A stretch of 64,000 nucleotides of DNA from Variovorax ginsengisoli (GTDB lineage: Bacteria > Pseudomonadota > Gammaproteobacteria > Burkholderiales > Burkholderiaceae_C): NCBI RefSeq assembly GCF_030486595.1, contig NZ_JAUJZH010000008.1:186001-250000 (forward strand), written 5' to 3'. Both the position numbers and the translations under genes were made by a program. The notes under the pieces were generated by a model. The model saw only the letters and a list, made by a program, of their open reading frames with translations. It did not search any database and was not told where the DNA came from. Of this stretch, positions 59,931 through 64,000 are shown one piece after another (the first letter of the stretch is position 1; each line of letters begins with the position of its first letter).

Positions 59931-60723
59931 GAGCGGTCAAATTATAGGTTTGCACGATTGGTTCGAGACCCCCCCGGGCCGCTACCTGCTGGCTTGGGAG
60001 CAGGCCCAGTTCGACCAGGCGGTGGCCGACATCTTCGGTTATCACGCGCTGCAGCTGGGCCTCAGCGAGGTCCAGGGGCTGCGTGCCAATCGAATGCCGC
60101 ACCGCTGGCTGGCGCTGTCCGATCCGGCGCAGGCCGGCGCGCCCGCGCTCTGGACCGACTTTTCGGCCCTCCCTTTTCCGGCCAACAGCCTTGACCTCGT
60201 GGTGCTGCCGCACACGCTCGAGCTCAGCCCGGACCCCCACGCGACCCTGCGCGAGGTCGAGCGGGTGCTGGTGCCCGAAGGGCGGGTCGTCATCTGCGGC
60301 CTGAATCCGGCCAGCCTCTGGGGCATGCGGCAGCGGCGCGCCCACCTCTACCGCGGACTCGGGTTCGGCGAGCTGTTCCTGCCCGAGGCCGGTGACTTCA
60401 TCGGCTACCGGCGCATGCGCGACTGGTTGCGGCTGCTGAGCTTCGAGGTCGAGTCCGGGCGATTCGGCGTCTACCGGCCGGCGGTCCGCAGCGAGGCCTG
60501 GCTGGAGCGCTGCCGCTGGTTCGATGCCGCCGGCGAGCGCTGGTGGCCGATCTTCGGTGCGGTCTATTTCCTGGTGGCCGTGAAGCGGGTGCGGGGGCTG
60601 CGCCTCTTGAGCGCCGACTGGCGCCGCGCCGCATCGCGCGCCAGCGCGCCGGTACCGATCGCCGGCAAGATGCACCGGGGGCGCGACAATGGCGGCCAGC
60701 TAGAAGAAGGAAGCGGTTCTTGA
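59929..60723 (+). CDS. SAM-dependent methyltransferase, type 11-like
   Basis: A 264-residue protein commonly found between gloB and rnhA in this group. [24 protein letters not shown] (about 74-97) is motif II and [19 protein letters not shown] (about 107-125) the post-motif II; motif I is weak, which is usual for this family. ATG 59929 has GAGG just upstream and overlaps the minus-strand ATG of gloB by two bases. Stop overlaps the rnhA start. Confidence 0.8.
   Translation: MSGQIIGLHDWFETPPGRYLLAWEQAQFDQAVADIFGYHALQLGLSEVQGLRANRMPHRWLALSDPAQAGAPALWTDFSALPFPANSLDLVVLPHTLELSPDPHATLREVERVLVPEGRVVICGLNPASLWGMRQRRAHLYRGLGFGELFLPEAGDFIGYRRMRDWLRLLSFEVESGRFGVYRPAVRSEAWLERCRWFDAAGERWWPIFGAVYFLVAVKRVRGLRLLSADWRRAASRASAPVPIAGKMHRGRDNGGQLEEGSGS
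59941..59946 (-). promoter_or_regulatory. Near-leaderless -10 for the gloB remnant/mltD
   Basis: TATAAT in perfect form on the minus strand, 10 bases before the minus-strand ATG at 59930; transcription would start almost at the start codon. It lies inside the 5' coding part of the methyltransferase gene, as the two genes share the start region. No good -35 is seen. Confidence 0.45.
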
Positions 60724-61169
60724 ACGAAGTACAGATCTACACCGACGGTGCCTGCAAGGGCAACCCCGGTCCCGGCGGCTGGGGCGCATGGCTCAAGTCG
60801 GGCGCCACCGAAAAAGAACTTTTCGGCGGCGAACTCAACACCACCAACAACCGCATGGAACTGCAGGCCGTGATCGAAGGCCTGGGCGCGCTCAAGCGCC
60901 CGTGCAAGGTCGTCCTCTACCTGGACAGCCAGTACGTGCGCATGGGCATCACCGAGTGGATTCGCGGCTGGAAGGCCAAGGGCTGGCGGACCTCGACCAA
61001 GCAGCCGGTGAAGAACGTCGAGCTCTGGCAGCAGCTCGACAAGCTGGTGGCCGAGGGCGGCCACCAGATCGAATGGCGCTGGGTCAAGGGCCATTCGGGC
61101 GATCCGGGCAACGAGCGCGCGGATGCGCTCGCCAACAAGGGCGTCGAGCGCGCGCTCGGCCGGATCTAG
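60720..61169 (+). CDS. rnhA: Ribonuclease HI
   Basis: A 149-residue RNase HI read from TTG 60720 (AAGGAAG upstream; TTGA overlap with the methyltransferase stop). Catalytic residues are the Asp in [16 protein letters not shown], Glu in [13 protein letters not shown], Asp in LYLDSQYV and Asp in [12 protein letters not shown]. Degrades RNA in RNA-DNA hybrids. Confidence 0.95.
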   Translation: MNEVQIYTDGACKGNPGPGGWGAWLKSGATEKELFGGELNTTNNRMELQAVIEGLGALKRPCKVVLYLDSQYVRMGITEWIRGWKAKGWRTSTKQPVKNVELWQQLDKLVAEGGHQIEWRWVKGHSGDPGNERADALANKGVERALGRI

Positions 61170-61657
61170 CGCCGCAGCAGCCGTTCCGGTGTCTCGGGCA
61201 CGTCGCCCATGCTGGCCCTGAAGAGCAGGTCGTCCGTGATCCGCAAGCGGCGGCTCATCTCGCGGGCGATGTTCATCTGGATCAGCGCGAACTGCTCGAC
61301 ATCGCGCTCGAACACCCGGTACAGGTTCGCGGAAGTGAGTTCGATCGCGCTGCAGTCGACGTCGGCCCGGACCGAGGCGCTGCGCGGGAAAAGGTCGAGC
61401 AGCGCCATCTCGCCGAAACAATCGCCCTGTGCCAGGCGCCGGATGAGCAATTCGTGCTGCTGCCAGCTCTTGGAGATCGTCACGCTGCCGCGCTCGAGCA
61501 CGAACATGCCGTGGCCGGGCTCGCCCTCGCGGAAGAAGTAGCCCCCGCGCGGCACCTCGACCACCGGCGCAGCCGCCAGCAGGAACTCGACGGTGTCCGC
61601 GGCAATGGCGCCGAAGATCGGCATCTGCTGCAACAATTCGATCCTGCTCGCTGCCAT
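61166..61657 (-). CDS. Stand-alone cyclic-nucleotide-binding (Crp-like effector) domain protein
   Basis: A 163-residue protein that is one cNMP-binding domain: [22 protein letters not shown] (about 40-60), [19 protein letters not shown] (about 78-96) as the phosphate-binding cassette, then a C-terminal helix. There is no helix-turn-helix, so it is not a transcription factor by itself. GGAG lies 6 bases before ATG 61657. Partner unknown. Confidence 0.83.
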   Translation of the reverse strand: MAASRIELLQQMPIFGAIAADTVEFLLAAAPVVEVPRGGYFFREGEPGHGMFVLERGSVTISKSWQQHELLIRRLAQGDCFGEMALLDLFPRSASVRADVDCSAIELTSANLYRVFERDVEQFALIQMNIAREMSRRLRITDDLLFRASMGDVPETPERLLRR

Positions 61658-61692
61658 GCGCAACTCCGGTGAGGCCAGGGCGGGGACAGACC

Positions 61693-63000
<1,308 letters not shown>

Positions 63001-63013
63001 GACGGGACGGGCC

Positions 63014-63664
63014 TCACGAACGCTGGCGCTCGAGCGTGTGCAACTCGGTCAGCGTGTTGGCATTGAAGAAGGCGTCGGCGGCATCGCCCGGGCGATCGAA
63101 GGGCACCAGCACGGTGTGGTGCTGCGCGGTCCATTTGTCGATCTTGCGGCCGCCGCCCTGGGTGAAGCGCACCAGGCTGTCGAGCAGCGTGGCGCGCAGC
63201 AGGCAGAACACCGGCTGCGGGAACAGCGACGCTGCGGCGCCGGGCGGACCCGCCGCCTCGGGCGCGGAGACCATCGCGATGTCCGCCTGCTGGTCCGCCA
63301 GAGCCGCCGCCAGCCGGCTGGCGAGGTCGAGCGGGAACAGCGGGGTGTCGCACGGCACGGTGAGCAGGTAGGGCGTCTCGCAGCGCTCCAGCCCGGTCAG
63401 GAAGCCGGCCAGCGGACCGGCATAGTCGGCCAGCCCGTCGGGCCAGACCGGCACGCCGAAGGATTCGTAGGCGGCCAGGTTGCGATTGGCGTTGACCAGC
63501 ACCTGGCCGACCTGCGGACCTAGCCGCAGCACCGCATGCAGCGCCAGCGGCGTACCGTTGAAGTTCTGCAGGCCCTTGTCGACGCCGCCCATGCGCGAGC
63601 CGCGCCCGCCGGCGAGAACGAGGCCGGTGATTTCGCTGGCGACGATGGGGGCCGGCGCGCTCAT
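63014..63664 (-). CDS. mobA: Molybdenum cofactor guanylyltransferase MobA
   Basis: A 216-residue nucleotidyltransferase with the GTP-binding signature [19 protein letters not shown] (about 14-32), [20 protein letters not shown] and [15 protein letters not shown] with the Mg-binding Asp. Makes the MGD form of the cofactor used by DMSO-reductase-family enzymes. ATGA overlap with moaA. Confidence 0.94.
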   Translation of the reverse strand: MSAPAPIVASEITGLVLAGGRGSRMGGVDKGLQNFNGTPLALHAVLRLGPQVGQVLVNANRNLAAYESFGVPVWPDGLADYAGPLAGFLTGLERCETPYLLTVPCDTPLFPLDLASRLAAALADQQADIAMVSAPEAAGPPGAAASLFPQPVFCLLRATLLDSLVRFTQGGGRKIDKWTAQHHTVLVPFDRPGDAADAFFNANTLTELHTLERQRS

Positions 63665-64000
63665 CCGCCGATGTAGCTCATCTCGACCCGGCGCGCCGCG
63701 CCGGCATCGGTGTCGGGGACCCGCGACGCGCGCAGCTCGGAGTAGCGATCGCTGCGGCCCTGCCAGATGTGGCCGAGCGCGGAGGCGATCTGCGCGTCGT
63801 CGGCATCGCCGCGCAAGAGCGGCCGCAGGTCGTGCCCCTGGCTCGCGAACAGGCAGAGGTAGAGCTTGCCTTCGGTCGACAGGCGGGCCCGGCTGCAGTC
63901 GTGGCAGAAGGCCTGCGTCACGCTGCTGATGACGCCGATCTCGCCGCCGCCGTCGGCGTAGGCCCAGCGCTGTGCGGTCTCTCCGGGGGCGCTGGCTTCC
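63661..64000 (-). CDS. moaA: GTP 3',8-cyclase MoaA, C-terminal part (5' end outside window)
   Basis: The last 113 codons of MoaA, cut by the window edge. The C-terminal [4Fe-4S] motif [19 protein letters not shown] gives three Cys (C-x2-C-x13-C), and the protein ends in the conserved Gly-Gly (YIGG) needed for the radical reaction. Starts molybdopterin synthesis from GTP. Stop overlaps mobA start. Confidence 0.93.
   Translation of the reverse strand, partial: EASAPGETAQRWAYADGGGEIGVISSVTQAFCHDCSRARLSTEGKLYLCLFASQGHDLRPLLRGDADDAQIASALGHIWQGRSDRYSELRASRVPDTDAGAARRVEMSYIGG

Noticed and set aside
61681-61691. GGGGACAGACC after moeA as a further copy of the nested-hairpin repeat
   Set aside because: Only about ten bases match and the inner stem is absent.

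Overview
The window looks like a chromosomal segment of a high-GC betaproteobacterium, most likely Burkholderiales/Comamonadaceae (Variovorax-like). The grounds are the strong G/C bias at third codon positions, the gene orders trxA-rho, ffs near dnaX-ybaB-recR, mltD/gloB locus-methyltransferase-rnhA and pstSCAB-phoU-phoB-phoR, and the large number of Bug-type binding proteins, IclR and LysR regulators and short catabolic operons typical of that family. No insertion sequence, phage, CRISPR array or plasmid gene was seen. Taxonomy is inference from gene content; no database search was possible.

Layout. 1-4700: a minus-strand catabolic operon (SDR, flavin monooxygenase, BASS transporter, epimerase cut by the window edge) divergent from an IclR regulator. 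4700-14650: a small terminated transcript before a REC-EAL c-di-GMP phosphodiesterase, a membrane protein, DUF488, a Tat-exported PhoX-like protein, a crotonase, a nitroreductase, a large lipoprotein with a duplicated module and Ala-Pro linkers, and a BON lipoprotein. 14650-24570: aldo/keto reductase plus MFS exporter with a divergent LysR, a mini protein resembling the RNA polymerase alpha C-terminal domain, a NUDIX protein with a wrecked metallo-beta-lactamase tail, VOC protein, tRNA-Arg, methyltransferase, SPW protein, tRNA-Pro, GST, a UBP zinc finger and a cNMP-TrxR-like fusion.

24700-36700 is the phosphate block: olsB-like acyltransferase, ppk, sixA, ppx, pstSCAB, phoU, phoB and phoR. 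Pho boxes made of 7-bp units on an 11-bp period lie upstream of ppk, ppx and pstS, so phosphate uptake, polyphosphate turnover and possibly ornithine-lipid synthesis appear to be co-regulated. 36680-44500 holds a MATE exporter, a large membrane protein, L31 type B, an oxidoreductase, rho, trxA and a BaiN/YhiN-type flavoprotein.

44500-45690 carries three unknown small genes around a perfect LexA-type box. 45685-50510 is an IclR-controlled module of an aconitase-family hydratase in two subunits, an isocitrate-lyase-family lyase and a Bug receptor; this is the best candidate here for an undescribed catabolic route. 50600-54890 holds the SRP RNA, a secreted-type zinc metallopeptidase gene, dnaX with a nine-A slippery tract, ybaB and recR. 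55000-58010 is an NMT1/SsuA-type ABC importer interrupted by a 265-bp inverted repeat. 58000-64000 has mltD, a decayed gloB, a methyltransferase, rnhA, a cNMP-domain protein and the molybdenum cofactor genes moeA, mobA and moaA (the last cut by the window edge).
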